A stretch of DNA of 64,000 nucleotides from Batkoa obscura (GCA_030770535.1 JASVEC010000002.1:1674001-1738000), one strand, 5' to 3'; shown: positions 1 to 13,428, numbered from the stretch's first letter. A program made the numbers and translations. The notes: generated by a model from the sequence alone, not told the origin.

Positions 1-533
1 AATTAAGATAGACTTAAGTTATGAAGAATGGCACGTAATAGACTATGGACTATGTAAGACAAATGGAATAGACAATACTATTGTAAAGTCTACGTAAAAT
101 ACTATCAGAAAAACTTAGTGGCTTTATTGAAGGTACAATACTAGGAAATAATTCAATAACGAATCCTTGGGTTATTATACTGAAGAATCTTTTTTATACC
201 CTAATTAGATGACTATATATAAGAAACATGATAACACTTATTCCTTATTATAGTTACTAAGTATGGACATTGAAATGAGAAGATAATGTCCTTTGTAATT
301 AGGTGGTAGATATTTTCACAGGCAATCAAAATAAAGAATTCTGAGTTAATTGTATCATATGAATTACAGTCAAATTAATTATAAGACTGTAGTTAGTTTT
401 GTAAGCAAGTTAAGTGATTATTATGTTATGACTAATCATAGAAGCTGATAAAGGAATATTTATAGTTATTTAACATTATAAATTAATAAATGAACTTTTT
501 TAGAGATTAAAAACAGGCATATTTATTGATAAC

Positions 534-640
534 ATATGGGAGTGTTTTTTTTAACTTCACTACTTTTTCCATTTTTTAAGCACTATTTAAGCGGAAAATT
601 TGTTAGTAAGATTCTTAAATACAAAAATACATCCCCATAT
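534..640 (-). mobile_element. 105-bp MITE, GGGGATGT family
   Basis: The copy is nearly full length. It is flanked by ATAT on both sides, which is the apparent 4-bp target duplication. Read on the minus strand it begins GGGGATGTATTTTTG, passes through the AAATAGTGCTTAAAAA core, and ends in the poly-A/CACTCCC terminus. Confidence 0.8.
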
Positions 641-1036
641 ATTTATAAACTTTTACTAATTTGATTTAAATAACTAGGATTATATATAATATATAATATA
701 TAATATTTTTATAATTAAATAAAATTAAGTTTAATATTTATTTCATTATTATTGATCCTTTTATTATTTAACCCTTTGAGTACTAATATTTATCTCAAAA
801 TAATTTTGTTCAATTAGATCATAATTTCTAATTATTATAAAGCTGGATTCGTTTTTGAAATTCAATACTTAGAGAATTAATTTGATTAAAATCATACTTA
901 AATAATACTCATCCTAGTTGAATTTTAATCTACAAGAATTTAGTGAACATTATTGTTCATCCATAGTACTCAAATAGTTAATGATTTTCTAATAATGTAT
1001 TCAGTATAAAGATTAAAAATTAAAAATTAAAAATTA

Positions 1037-1143
1037 ATATGGGGATGTACTTTTGTATTTAAGAATTTTACTAACAGCTTTTCTATTAAAATAGTGCTTA
1101 AAAGATGGAAAAAATAATGAAGTCAAAAAAAACACCCCCATAT
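1037..1143 (+). mobile_element. 105-bp MITE, GGGGATGT family
   Basis: A full-length copy flanked by ATAT on both sides. It has a GGGGATGTACTTTTG left end, an internal inverted pair TTTTC/GGAAAA around the AATAGTGCTTAAAAG core, and a CACCCCC right end. It lies about 400 bp from the 534 copy, in the opposite orientation. Confidence 0.85.
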
Positions 1144-1603
1144 ACAAATAAAAAATGTGTTAATGATAATTTTGTTGCTATTAAATTTTATTTTTTTAAA
1201 GGGGTTTTGTTAAATTACAATTAAAGCGATAATAGTATCCTTTCTATTATTGGATTTAGCTTATTGCTTAGCTTTTAAGATCAGAAAGTAAAGTCAATGA
1301 AAATAAAATAAAAACAACTTTAATTTTAGTATTAATAATTCTTTAAAAAAAGGACAAAAAGTATATTGACTTGAATTATTAGTATAGTTTCTATTCTTAG
1401 ATGAAACTAATAAGTCATTTGGTATATAAGACACCGAAATTAAGAAACTAGTCATAGTGGAAGTAAAAGGTAACTTGCAATTAACTTCATTAATAATTTA
1501 ATAACGAATCCGAATTTTCCAAAAGGATCTTATCAAATTCTAATTAATGCGATCTTAATAATTTAATATTATAATAAATCATTAACTTAAATTTATAACT
1601 TAA

Positions 1604-1690
1604 AGGTGTCTTGGTTTCATCACTTTTTGCATTTTTTAAGCACTATTTGAGCGAAAAAATTGATAGTAAAATTGATAAAAGATGTTTCTA
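1604..1690 (-). mobile_element. Degenerate copy of the 105-bp MITE
   Basis: The segment matching TCATCACTTTTTGCATTT, AAGCACTATTTGAGCG and TTGATAGTAAAATT is recognisable, but both termini have decayed. It is an older insertion than its neighbours. Confidence 0.6.
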
Positions 1691-2548
1691 CCTACTCAAA
1701 TTTACAATACACTGACTTCAGAAAACAAGTAACTTAATATAACACTACTTTAATTCTTTTATAGGTTTTCTAATGGTGATCTCTATAATTAAATTATCTA
1801 ATATACTAACTTTTTTAAAGCTTAATCCTTATATTTATGTCAATTGATATAGATTTTTTAAATAAGTGGTTGATTAAATTGCAAAACAGTTGCAAAATTG
1901 TATTAAGTCTAATAGTAATTCATCCCAGTTTTTTTTAGAGATTCTTATTGAATTTAAATAAACGCGATCATCAGTACCCTTTCTATTACTGGATTTCACT
2001 AATAATCCGTTCCACATTATAAACTACTAAAGATTAATATAGAAAAATCAAAAATCAACTTGTTTTATTTTCAATGTCAAAATTTGTTAATATGCGTATT
2101 CAATTTATTACTAATTTTAGTAAGTTTCAAAAAATTTTAATAAAATTTAAAGATTATTCTTTTAATTAGTATTAATGAACCTAATGAAATTATATTTACA
2201 AAAGAATGAGAAATGAGTGTATTTGTTAAGTAATTATATGATCAAGTCGTAAGATGAATTACAAGTTGATAATGTAATTATAAGTATTAAAGTATCTTAA
2301 AAATGGTAATTACCGTATGATAATTTATAAATTAATAACAAGTGCGATGAAATATATGACCAAAATAGTTTAAGAATAAATTAGGGTAAATTAACTGATT
2401 CTATTATTTCTTTTATATTAAAATTTTTAATTTAAGCATTTCAATCATTTAAAAAATAGACTGAAATAAAAAAACGAGCTTTATCCTTTTTTTAACATTT
2501 TCTTCTTTCAACCTTTCTTTTTAAATATTTACTTCATCATCTACATCC

Positions 2549-4318
2549 ATGTCTATTAAACAAATTATACTAACCAGCAGTAACAATTATAATACAACAA
2601 CAACAAGTAATAAATTAAGTTATCGTTGTGATCAATGTAATCATCGATGTATAAAATGTGATAAAAAACAACCAAAATGTAGTAGTTGTATAGCAGCCAA
2701 TATTGAGTGTACTTTATTACGTAGAATAAAAAACAAAAAGCAATTGGCTCATATACAAGGAATAATAACATTTGATTCAACAAATAAAAATAAATTAAAA
2801 TATCAACAATACCAGCAATTAGAAAATATTCAATCAAATTTGAAAACAATAAAAAATAAAGATATTGATATTATTATTAACTTAATGCATGAAATAAAAA
2901 ATAAAAATATATTGTCCAATTTATTAACTTTATTACAATATCCTAATTACTCTATACCAAATAAAGGAATTCAGTTTTTATTAAGTTTATTAACTCAATT
3001 AAAATTCAAGGTTAATAATAAACAACTTAAATTAGTTATAAAAGATATAAAATTTAACTATCAATTAAAATATAATCCGATATTATCAGAAGCAGTTAAT
3101 TTATTTTTTAAATACAAAAATCAATTATTCTCTTGTTTATTAATAGAAAAAAAAGATTATAATAATTTATCATTAAATTTAAAATTGATTATACTATCTT
3201 TAGGTTTATATTATCAAAACAAAACAGAAGCAGTAACTCAATTACTCAATTATTTAAGCCATCAATTATATTTACGTTTTAATAATATTCTTTCTATTCC
3301 ACCTACATTAATTAATATACAAACTATATTATTATTATTAAATTTGAGATGTTTTAAATGGGTGAATCAATTCTATTCTTACTTATTATATTATTGTATG
3401 TCATCAACTTATGTCTTAGGTCTTCATTTGCCAATCAAATCAACGAATATAAAATTCAAATTATCACGTCAATTGATCTTTAATTATTTAGGTTTTCATA
3501 CAGCCTATACTTCCATATTAACTTTTTCTTATATACCTGTATTTGTACCTTATAAATCTAAATATCGAAGTTATCATCAATTAAAAGAGGGCTCGATTTT
3601 AACTTTATTGAGAAAGAAGGATATTGGCGATGCTGAGGGTTCAATTCAATATACTTTATTATTTAATGACTATTTAGCGGATTTAGCACCAATCTTATTG
3701 AAATGTAGTATCTTAAAAGACCAAGTTATTAAAAAAAAAGAAGATTTTAATAGTTTATTATTACAAATATTACAATTATTCAAAAGAATTGAAAAATCAA
3801 AGAAACAATATTTGAATTTATTAATTACCTGGAATGACAATAATTCTTCCACTAAAGCCACTTCTCAAATCTTACAATCAATGCAACAAAACATTCTGAT
3901 CTTATCTCATTATACTACTTTTTTTTTATATTCTTTAAATTTTTACCATTCTAATCCATTAGCATCTAAACTTAAAAAGAAATCTTTCCAGCTTATCTCT
4001 TCCTGCCTTCCACACATTAATTCCACTTACAAAAATTTATTACAATTATGTTTTTATGAAGTGAAACAAGTAATTATGTTATGTTCTCAATTAAATGGTT
4101 ACTATTTTGAACATGTATTAGTAACTATGTTAGTTCAATGTATTGTGTTTTTAATTCGATTTCAAAAGGAAGAAGAGGCAGAATTGGAAAAGATGGAAGA
4201 AGCAATTAAATTGGCACAAGAAACAATGACAAGATTAAAACAATTTCCTCATTTAGTGTCCTTAGTTGAATATAATAATTCGTTTTTAAATCAATTAAAT
4301 AAGGTGGAAATAAATTAA
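2549..4318 (+). CDS. Zn(II)2Cys6 fungal transcription factor
   Basis: Predicted nuclear DNA-binding regulator of 589 residues in one exon. The N-terminus carries a complete binuclear zinc cluster with the spacing C-x2-C-x6-C-x6-C-x2-C-x6-C: Cys27, 30, 37, 44, 47 and 54. An extra Cys34 replaces the basic residue usually found there. A basic linker RRIKNKK follows at about residue 58. The remainder is alpha-helical and leucine-rich with no clear signature, consistent with the fungal-specific middle homology region. The C-terminus has an acidic/lysine coiled-coil-like stretch at about 545-565. The ATG at 2549 is the first in frame and precedes the zinc cluster by 26 residues, which is usual for the family. 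The target genes cannot be told from sequence. Isoleucine, asparagine and lysine excess reflects base composition. Confidence 0.9.
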   Translation: MSIKQIILTSSNNYNTTTTSNKLSYRCDQCNHRCIKCDKKQPKCSSCIAANIECTLLRRIKNKKQLAHIQGIITFDSTNKNKLKYQQYQQLENIQSNLKTIKNKDIDIIINLMHEIKNKNILSNLLTLLQYPNYSIPNKGIQFLLSLLTQLKFKVNNKQLKLVIKDIKFNYQLKYNPILSEAVNLFFKYKNQLFSCLLIEKKDYNNLSLNLKLIILSLGLYYQNKTEAVTQLLNYLSHQLYLRFNNILSIPPTLINIQTILLLLNLRCFKWVNQFYSYLLYYCMSSTYVLGLHLPIKSTNIKFKLSRQLIFNYLGFHTAYTSILTFSYIPVFVPYKSKYRSYHQLKEGSILTLLRKKDIGDAEGSIQYTLLFNDYLADLAPILLKCSILKDQVIKKKEDFNSLLLQILQLFKRIEKSKKQYLNLLITWNDNNSSTKATSQILQSMQQNILILSHYTTFFLYSLNFYHSNPLASKLKKKSFQLISSCLPHINSTYKNLLQLCFYEVKQVIMLCSQLNGYYFEHVLVTMLVQCIVFLIRFQKEEEAELEKMEEAIKLAQETMTRLKQFPHLVSLVEYNNSFLNQLNKVEIN

Positions 4319-4490
4319 TTGATAAATGACGTGAGATTCGCTTTTTTTTAGTAAAAGGATAAAATCACAAAACAATAAAAAAAAGTTCGAAATTTTGTTT
4401 AATTTTTATTTTTTGCATCTTTTTTTTGAAAAAAAGTAATTTGAATATTTGATATAGTATAAAAAATCGATTAAAATAATTGTATTATAG

Positions 4491-7400
4491 ATGAGTAAAG
4501 AAATAGACTTTAATGAGTTACAAAAAGTAATTCTTATATTAAATCAACTTAACTTATTAATGACTAATATTGATAAAAAATAGACATTTTTGAAAAATTC
4601 AAAACTTGAAGATTCAGATTTTTTAGCTTGGTTAAAACAAACCTATCTTCAACCAGATAATAAGATTCCTATTGAATGGTTAGATAAATTTCAAAGGTAA
4701 AGTTTAGCTTTTGTTATTATCAATTAAATCAAAACTAATGATAATAATGTTTTTTTTCTTATATCCATTCAAATAGTCATGATTTTTCCAGTAAATTTGA
4801 TAATCCAGAAGCAGTATTAGAAGAATATGAATTATTACTTCCAACACAAAACGAAGAAGAAGGAGTCAATCTATCAATGGAATTAAATTTTTTACATGAT
4901 CAAAAAGATTTCAAAGTTTTAAAATTTCAAGAGGTAATTTTATTAAACATATCAGTTAAAATAAACAATAATATTTTTATATTAAATAAAGGAATTTATT
5001 GAAGATAATTCACTTCCTTCAAGCAATCATGTTACAAATACTCAACGTCAAGTCGGTAAAAATTTTATTCGGGGTAGTTTAAATCAAGCACCTTTTTTAC
5101 CAGGTAAATTATGGATTATTATTAACTAATGAAAAAAAATTAATATGAGTAATATTTATTTTAGGCGGTTTCGAATTGGAAGAATTAATGAATGAAAAAG
5201 AAGATAAGTTTGAAGATTTGTTAGATTCTATTGAAGGTTTACAACATTCTGGTAAATAATTCATTCTTTCTTTAATAATAATATAATTTGTATTAATAAT
5301 TAACTATCCCTTAATATTAATAGATCAATATAAGCATAAATTACCAGAATTGGAAAGAGGAATTTATTTTAATGAAAATGAAGAAATAAATGAAAGTAGA
5401 ATAAATGAATTTGAAGATAAAGATGAAAATAAAGATTTTTCAATAAATAATGAAAATTTTGATTTAGATGACATTATGGGTAACTTTGATGAAGATGATT
5501 TATTTTCAAATTTAGAACCGTCAGATCAAGTAATATTTTTTATTATATTTTAATTTTATTAATGAACTATATAAATTTTGTTAAATAGGAAGAAGAAGAA
5601 ATTATTGAAAAAGACAAAGAAATATTAGAAGAAGTTAACCAAGAAGAATTAGAAAAAGAACAAGAGAATTCAAATATAGTTGAAAATAAATTACAAGAAA
5701 AAGAGGATGAACTTGATCTTATTATACCAGATAATGTAATTTGATATAAATAATAATAATAATAATAATAATAATTAATTAATTAATTAATTAATTCTCT
5801 ACATTTAGGAAATTAAACTCTACACTAGCAACAATGATCACACTATAGAACAAAATGAATGGGCTCATAAAGTTGAATTACATCAGTTACCTATTGATTA
5901 TTCTTCAGTAGTGCCAAAATTAGCTCATGAAGTAAATATGACAATTAAATTCATTAACTCTATCTTAATTCTATTTATATAGTTTCCCTTTGAACTTGAT
6001 TTATTTCAAAAACATGCTGTATATCATTTAGAAGCTGGTAATAGTGTCTTCCTTGCCGCTCATACATCTGCAGGAAAAACAGTAGTAGCTGAATATGCTA
6101 TTGCCTTAGCTATGAAGCATATGACGAGGGCCATTTATACTTCTCCAATCAAAGCATTATCGAATCAAAAATTTCGAGATTTTAAAGGTACTTTTGAAGA
6201 AGTGGGTATCTTAACTGGAGATGTACAAATCAATCCAGAAGCTTCTTGTTTGATAATGACAACTGAAATTTTAAGATCTATGTTATATCGTGGTGCGGAT
6301 GTCATTCGAGATGTAGAATTTGTTATTTTTGATGAAGTACATTATTTAAATGATTTAGAACGTGGTGTTGTCTGGGAAGAAGTGATTATTTTACTTCCAT
6401 CTCATATTAATATTATTTTACTTTCGGCAACGGTACCAAATACAATGGAATTTGCTGAATGGATTGGAAGAACAAAGAAAAAAGATATATTTGTTATATC
6501 TACATTACAAAGACCAATTCCATTAGAACATTATATTTATGCAGAAAAAGAATTATTTAAAATTGTAGATAAATCAAAAACTTTTATTGAAGCTGGTTGG
6601 AGAGCAGCGAAAGAAGCTTTAAGTGGTGGTAAAGATAAAGATTTACCATCTAATCAACAACAACGTGGAGGAGGAAATTCAAGAGGAAGAGGCCAACCTA
6701 ATCGAACCCATGTGACTCAATCTTTGACAAGAAATATCTTCCGATCCAATGATAAACAACAACAAAATTTATGGGTACATATGATTGGTTTTTTGAAAAA
6801 AAAACAATTGTTACCCGTGATTATTTTTACCTTTAGCAAAAAAAGATGTGATAGTAATGCAGCTAATTTGCCCAATTTAGATCTTACTAGTAATACAGAA
6901 AAATCAGAGATTCAGGTATTTATTAGTAAATCATTAAACAAATTAGCTCCTAAAGATCGATTGTTACCTCAAGTGTTGAGAGTTAAAGAGTTATTAAAAA
7001 GAGGTATTTCAGTACATCATTCAGGATTACTACCAGTAGTAAAAGAAATGGTAGAAATATTATTTTCCAGAGGATTAGTTAAGGTATTATTTGCAACAGA
7101 AACTTTTGCTATGGGCGTCAACATGCCAGCAAGATCTGTAGTTTTTAATTCGATAAAAAAACATGATGGTATTGAATTACGTTATTTATTATCTGGAGAA
7201 TATACCCAAATGTCAGGAAGAGCAGGTAGACGTGGGTTAGATAAAGTAGGGATGGTAATCTTAGCTTGTCCTGATAATCATCCGCCTGATATGGCTACTT
7301 TAAAAACGATTATATTAGGAAAATCTAATCGATTATCATCTCAATTTCGATTGACTTATAATATGATGTTAAATTTATTGAGAGTTGAGGCGCTTAAAGT

Positions 7401-9100
7401 AGAAGAAATGATCAAAAGATCCTTTGCTGAAGATGGGAATCAACAATTGATGCCACAAAAGGAATTAGAAAAAAAGAAATTAATGGGACAAATGAATCAA
7501 ATCAATGAATTACAATGTGATATTTGTGGAGATTTACAAGAGTTTATTGGAAATTGCATTGAACTTCAAGAAACTACTCAAAAATTATTTAATGTTATTA
7601 TGAGTACTCAGTACGGGAAGAGTGTGTTTTGTCAGGGAAGAGTGATCCTTTTGGATCATCCTAATTATCGAGGGAACTTGGCAGTGATTATTAAAATGAC
7701 CCAGAATAAAATGAAATCTTTATTGAATAATAGTAGGGAAAATAAAGCAAATAAATCTTTTCTTTGTTTTATTTTAACAGATAAGAAACAAATAGAACAA
7801 AAGATAAGTGGTGTACCATTTACTATGATACAACTAACGGAAGAGCCTCATCATGCATTGGCAGAAGTTGAAATTAATAATATTCAAATGGTAACTAAAA
7901 AAACGATAGAAGTTAATAAAACTAAATTATTAGCGGGGAACAAATTAATTATTAATCAATTGCAAGAAGAATTAATTTCATTAAATAAACAATATCAACA
8001 ATCAAAGGAAGAACTTATCATTGATTTTCCAGCCATTAAAAGTATGAATTTTTTTGAATTAAAAAATTCATTTTTATTAAAATATCAACAATTACCACAG
8101 TATCAATGTAATAAATGTCCCGATTTAAAATATCACTATAATCAAGAATTTGAAAGAAGAATGTTAAATATTCGAATTAATAATTTAGAATCTGCTTTAT
8201 ATGGATTAAATTTAGATCTTTTACCAGAATATTATAAAAGACTAGATGTATTAACTTACCTTGGATTTTCAGATGGAATCTCAGTTACCCTTAAAGGGAG
8301 AGTTGGATGTGAGGTAAGTGAATTTTATTCTATAGAAATAAATTTAAAAATAGATATTAATTAGTATTATTTTTTAATTTAGATCAATTCTGTTAATGAA
8401 TTAGTAGTTACCGAATTAATATTAGATAATTTTTTTGCACGATATGATTCGGAAGAATCGGTAGCTTTATTATCTTGTTTCTTATTTCAAGAAAAGAGCA
8501 TGTATACTATTGATGAACAAGAAGAGCCTGTATTGACTCCTAAATTATTAAAGGTAAAATCTAATAGTTTCAAAGTTACAAGATTCCAGTTTAAATTTTA
8601 GAGTTTTGTGATTTGTTAATAATTTCTATCATAATATAGGGTTGCGATGAGATTGTAGCTATGTGTAGTAAAGTTGCTGATGCAATGATCCATTGCCATT
8701 TAAATATTGATATGGAAGAATACATTAAGAGTGTGAATTTTGGATTGGTTCATGTAGTTTACGAATGGGCTAGAGGCATGGTAAATCTCAATTTTTAAAT
8801 TAATAGTTAGTAGTTCATTTATATTAATTCATTTCTCTTTTTTTATTTAGTCATTTAATCATATCACTACAATTACAGATGTGGCAGAAGGTAGATATTT
8901 TTATTTTGAAGATAAATGATTTTGATTTATTTATTCTTTTAGGTTCCATTGTAAGGACAATAACTAGATTAGACGATACTTGTAGAGATGTTAGAAATGC
9001 AGCTCGATTAATTGGAGATAATGAACTATATGCTAAAATGGAAGCAGCAAGATTATTGATTAAAAGAGATATTGTATTTGCTACTAGTTTATATTTTTAA
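4491..9100 (+). CDS. SKI2: Ski2-type DEVH RNA helicase of the cytoplasmic SKI complex
   Basis: ATP-dependent 3'-5' RNA helicase that feeds mRNA to the cytoplasmic exosome together with Ski3 and Ski8. I rebuilt 13 exons: 4491-4526, 4584-4696, 4777-4933, 4992-5103, 5165-5251, 5324-5529, 5589-5735, 5809-5931, 5983-8313, 8383-8553, 8640-8780, 8851-8890 and 8943-9100. They sum to 3822 nt, which is 1273 residues plus stop; yeast Ski2 is 1287. The N-terminal region carries the family's PFLPGGFELEEL segment, then an acidic stretch. The helicase core has Walker A AHTSAGKT, TSPIKALSNQK, DEVH box FDEVHYL, LLSATVPN, VLFATETFAMGVNMPAR and QMSGRAGRRGLD. A beta-barrel/arch region follows, and the DSHCT tail ends GSIVRTITRLDDTCRD to FATSLYF. 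All introns have GT..AG borders and 50-86 nt length. No frame break was seen. Confidence 0.95.
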
Positions 9101-9252
9101 GTAAAAAAAGGAGAAGATAAAGAAATAATAATAAAAAAAGTAAAGTTCTAAATTGTAAGCTAAATTGTTTTTAACATTTTTATTATTTTTAGTTTTAAAT
9201 CAAATAACTTTGCCTCAAGCAATTTATATTATTTGGTTCCAAAATCCAAAAC

Positions 9253-11366
9253 TTAAGATTTATTACCATCTACTAAAAATTCACCTTTAGCTTTTAAAAT
9301 TAAATTGTTGATCCCATATAATTGTAAATTGGGATCTTTTAAACTGAGCTCAAAAGAATAAACTAAAGAAGCTGTAATATTATATAATTGATACCAAGCC
9401 AATCTATGTATAGTTAAAAGTATATGTTAATTAGTAAATGTTACATGATAATAAAAATCAAGAACTTACGTTCTACCAACACAACCTCGTGGACCTAATG
9501 AGAAGGGGTAATAAGCTTCATGATTAATAAATTTATTTTCACTATTGATCCAACGTTCGGGGATATAATCATTTGGATTCGGGAAATATTTCTCATAGCG
9601 CTGTAAACAATAATAACTAGTACCAACAGTAGTCTAATTTAAAATTAAAATTAAAATATTAGTTTCTATTATTAAATTAACAATATTAAATATAAGCTTA
9701 CCCCTTCTGGTATATAATATCCTGAAACAGTGGCTCCACCAATTGGCGATGATCTTGGTAACATAATAGCTGCTACTGGATATAGCCTCATACCTTCACA
9801 AATGACTGCATTTAAATATGGACATTCATTTTTACATTGGTTATAATTGATTTCTTCTACGGAATTGAATTTATTTTTTAATTCGTTTTTAAGTTTATTG
9901 TATACGGGTTTATCCTTTAGTAAGAGATAGAAAATCCTAATAAGGAGTGTTATAGATAAAGTTGCTTCATATTCCTATTTATAGTTAATTACCATGATAA
10001 AGAATTGGCAGTAGTATCAATACCAGCTCCACTAAAAAAATTGATAAATATATATTAATAAGAAATATAATAATTAGTAATTTAATGAAACTTACAGTTG
10101 TAAAACAATTTCTTCAGCAACTTCACGTTCATTTAATTTATTACCACTCTCACTATCTTTAGCTTCAATAAAAAAATCCATGATACTTTTACGATCAGAA
10201 CTGGGATTATATGTTTCAATTTGTTTATAAGTGAACTAATGAAAGTCAAGATCAGTATTTATAGTTTATAATTATAGACTATTAAAACTACTTGAAATAA
10301 ATTTTTAATACCAGAATCAGTATAAATATTTATAGCAGGTAAAACACCTCTCTAATTGTATCATTAATGTTAATATTATTGTTATTATTGTTAGTTTATA
10401 ACTTACCAATATCGAATGAAAAAAATAAGTGTCAATCCAATGAATAATTGGATGATCACTTCCTTTTAATATATCAAAGGATTTATTAAATAACAACATG
10501 CCAGTTACATCCTAAATATAAAATAAAATATTAATATACAAACAATACAACTATTATGTTCTAAATATTATTAATTATCATCATTAACTTACAAAAGTAG
10601 TATAATGAAACCATAAGCCTAAATCAATTTTAGATTGATTTTCTAAGGCATTTTCAATTCTTTGAATCAAAGGTAATACACCAGTTTGCTTTACTTTAGG
10701 CTCTAATTGTTGTAATTTACTTTCGGAAAAACTTGGAGCTAAAATCTTTCTCTATTGAAATTAAAATCAGTGTTAATTAGTTGGAATTTCTTTTAAGTCC
10801 AATGAAATTCAATTTACTCTATTACGATGATGTTCTTTATTCCTAAACAAATAAGTATAAATAATTACTATTAATACCAAATTAATAAATATTTTGAACT
10901 TACAATGTACTAAACGTTGTTTCTCCAGCTCTATGAAAGCCAGAATATAAAGTATCTTTTGGAAATTTATAAGTGGAATATATTTCTTTACATGCTTCTA
11001 AATTATTGAATGAGACTACACCCCAGCCTAAAATAGTAATACTAATAAATACTCATTTGTTAATTGGGGTTTTATTATAATAACTTACTAACTCTAACTA
11101 CTTCGCCATAATATAAATGCAAATAATAAACTAATAAATGATCCAATCCAGCCACTTGAATAAAGGTATAAATAAATGGAAATATTTGTAGTATTATTGG
11201 AGATGGTATCTCTTTTAGTGGAGTAACAAAGAGATTATAATAAACCTAGATAAAGTTCAAGGTCATAAGTTAATAAGTTGACTGATAAATTGAAACTGAA
11301 GTTTACTTTATAAAACCAAATAGCAATTAAACTTAAACCCAAAATTTTCAAAAGATCGAGAAACAT
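9253..11366 (-). CDS. Cytochrome P450 monooxygenase, membrane anchored
   Basis: Heme-thiolate monooxygenase, presumably in the ER and fed by NADPH-P450 reductase. It is a multi-exon gene on the minus strand with an N-terminal anchor MFLDLLKILGLSLIAIWFYK, then a VTPLKEIPSP proline hinge. Conserved signatures follow in order: C-helix-type NKEHHRNRRKILAPSFS, the I-helix oxygen motif SGAGIDTTANSLSW, the K-helix ExxR in CEGMRLYPVAAIMLPR, the PERW region, and the heme loop PFSLGPRGCVGR with the axial cysteine. The end is GEFLVDGNKS-stop. The first intron is 11246-11306. An in-frame ATG at 11453 would add 29 residues before the anchor; I prefer 11366 because the hydrophobic anchor then starts at once. 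The substrate class is unknown. All the family residues I looked for are present, so the enzyme should be active. Confidence 0.9.
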
Positions 11367-11453
11367 TATTTTCAAAAAAAAGAGATTAAAGCAATAATTA
11401 TGCTCTTTAGTCACTTTATATACCTTTTTAGATATTAAAATTCGAATCTTCAT

Positions 11454-12549
11454 GCAGTTATTAATAGAATAATTACAACTTTTGAATTATATATTAGGAA
11501 TTTATTGACTTATTTTTTACTTATGAACCTTATTATTCAATAACTTATTTATTTATTTCATTTTATGTTGTTATTATTTTATTAGAACTGTCATTCCGCT
11601 TAATGCCCCTTTCTTTTTTATTCTTAGATAGTTTCCAAAAAATCATACTTGCAAAATATCTAATTATTTTTTAATTAGAAATAAAGTTTCATTTGAAACA
11701 ATTTTAATAATTTACCATCATCTTCATTTACTTTGTTTAGTAATAAAATCATCTCAGATTTTCAAGGGAGGCATTAATTAATGCATTGATGAAAAAATAA
11801 GGGAGTTGACCCAATTTTGACTTTATGTTAAAAGTTAGACATTTTAAAAAAGAAATGTAAATGTTTAGGTTAAACTATTAACTAACTTTGAACAAGAAAT
11901 TTCTAATTCATCATTTAAAGTGGCAGTATATGAACAGAAGAACTCATTTTTGTATTTTAAAGTAAAGCATTTTGTCTTTTAAATAGAACTCTATTCTCTT
12001 TTTTGAAAAAAAGACTAATTTATTGAATTGTTTTATTTTATATTGATTAAATTATATTATTCTTTTTAATTCTTTTTAACTTATATGTTAATTTTAATAT
12101 TTCAAATAAAATTAAAAGTAAGGAATATTTACAATTAAAAGTGGTTGTATAAAAATAAAAGTATCAGTTTTACGATTTTAAAGGTAAATCGATTGATACT
12201 TTGATGTATAAAAATAAGGGATAAAAGCTGGTTAATATTATATATATATACTCAAACCAGGTTTAAGCAAATTTATAATTTTTTAGTTTTAATTTGAATT
12301 TTGCAATTTTTGCAATCTATCTATTTCTTAAAAAAATCACTTTCACTAATAACAACTCAATTTCACTAACCAAACAGTTCAGTAAAAAAAATTTCAAATT
12401 ATTTCAGTATTATTTAGTAAATTAACTAAAATATTTTGGGCAAAAAAAATAATTTTAAAAAATGTTTCGAAAAAAATAGGTAAAAAAATAATTAAAAAAT
12501 AATTACTCTTCACTCTAATTTCAATCCCTTTCAAAAAAAGTAAAAATAA
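11454..12549. other. Divergent intergenic region
   Basis: This region separates the divergently transcribed P450 and Utp12-domain genes and should hold both promoters. It contains a short imperfect palindrome near 12165-12215 (AAAGTATCA facing TGATACTTT) and an AT dinucleotide run at about 12238-12250. Nothing protein-like was seen. Confidence 0.5.
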
Positions 12550-13428
12550 ATGAGTACTGAACCCCAAAAAGTAGCCCATTCTAATCTCTAGCCATTTATA
12601 CTAACTCATTTTTTAGCCCATTGATCTTACCAACGAGATTTCGGATTCCGCTTCAGAGCGCGTGGATCATATTACTTATAAGATCTCAGCATTAATGAAA
12701 GCATTAGATGATAAAGATAACAAGTCATTTGAAAGTCATATAGCTCATACCACAAATCATATACAAGATAAAGTAATACCAAAGCTAAGTAATCAACAAG
12801 CTAGTCAAATATTAAATCAATTATTTGAAAATGTATCTCAACCTTGTAAAAGTATTAAAGTTCATTTACGTTGGGCTCAACAGATTTTAAAATTTCATCA
12901 CGTTAGATTAAGTGAAGTAAGTTTTTTTATATTAATTTTTAATATTCTATTCTATTCTGTTTTTATTTTAAAAGTGAAAGAAACCGAGATCTTTAAAAAA
13001 GTATTAAAATAGATTTATGTAACTTATATTTTCTTTCAAAATAGGAACCTTGGGTGCTCGATAGCTTAAATTTATTTATCAGTAACAGTGATACTCGAGT
13101 AGAAATGAGTAATTTATTATCTAAGATAGAAAGTCGATTTGATCTCATCTTTGCCCAAAAAAGTTTACAAAAAAACCATGAGTTATTTGCTAGAGAAATT
13201 AATAAAAGAAAAAGAGATTTAGAAAAGGATCAACTTATGGATGCCTCTGAAGAGGAAGAAGAAGAAGAAGAAGAAGAAGAAGAGCTTTATCAAACTTGGA
13301 ATGAAAATGATTTATTGGAAGAATATGATGACTCAGAATATGAATCTTTATCTGATACGGCTCCAGATGTCAAAGACAAATTAAAGTTTAGGAAAATTCA
13401 AGAGGAGGAAAGTGATGATGAAGAATAG
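12550..13428 (+). CDS. Small Utp12-domain protein, likely ribosome biogenesis
   Basis: Predicted 234-residue protein from three exons: 12550-12570, 12617-12916 and 13045-13428. The exons are in phase and sum to 705 nt. The first exon encodes only MSTEPQK. The 46-nt intron after it has a CTAAC branch-type motif, and joining gives PIDLTNEISDSASERVDH. Residues about 25-135 look like a Utp12 domain, the C-terminal helical domain of small-subunit-processome WD proteins such as Utp5/WDR43 and Utp12, with WAQQILKFHHVRLSE as the most typical part. The C-terminal third is a Glu-rich acidic tail with a lysine stretch, as in many nucleolar proteins. There is no WD40 propeller, so the protein is a stand-alone domain. 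Nucleolar rRNA processing is inferred from the domain, not shown. Confidence 0.7.

Larger units (their letters stand above)
1..2548. other. Gene-free AT-rich stretch with MITE copies
   Basis: No reading frame here shows a protein-like composition on either strand. The stretch holds three copies of the 105-bp MITE described below (two good, one degenerate) and otherwise AT-rich DNA with short homopolymers. The last 150 bases are the presumed promoter and leader of the Zn-cluster gene at 2549; the pyrimidine-rich run just before its ATG is typical of fungal leaders. Confidence 0.6.
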
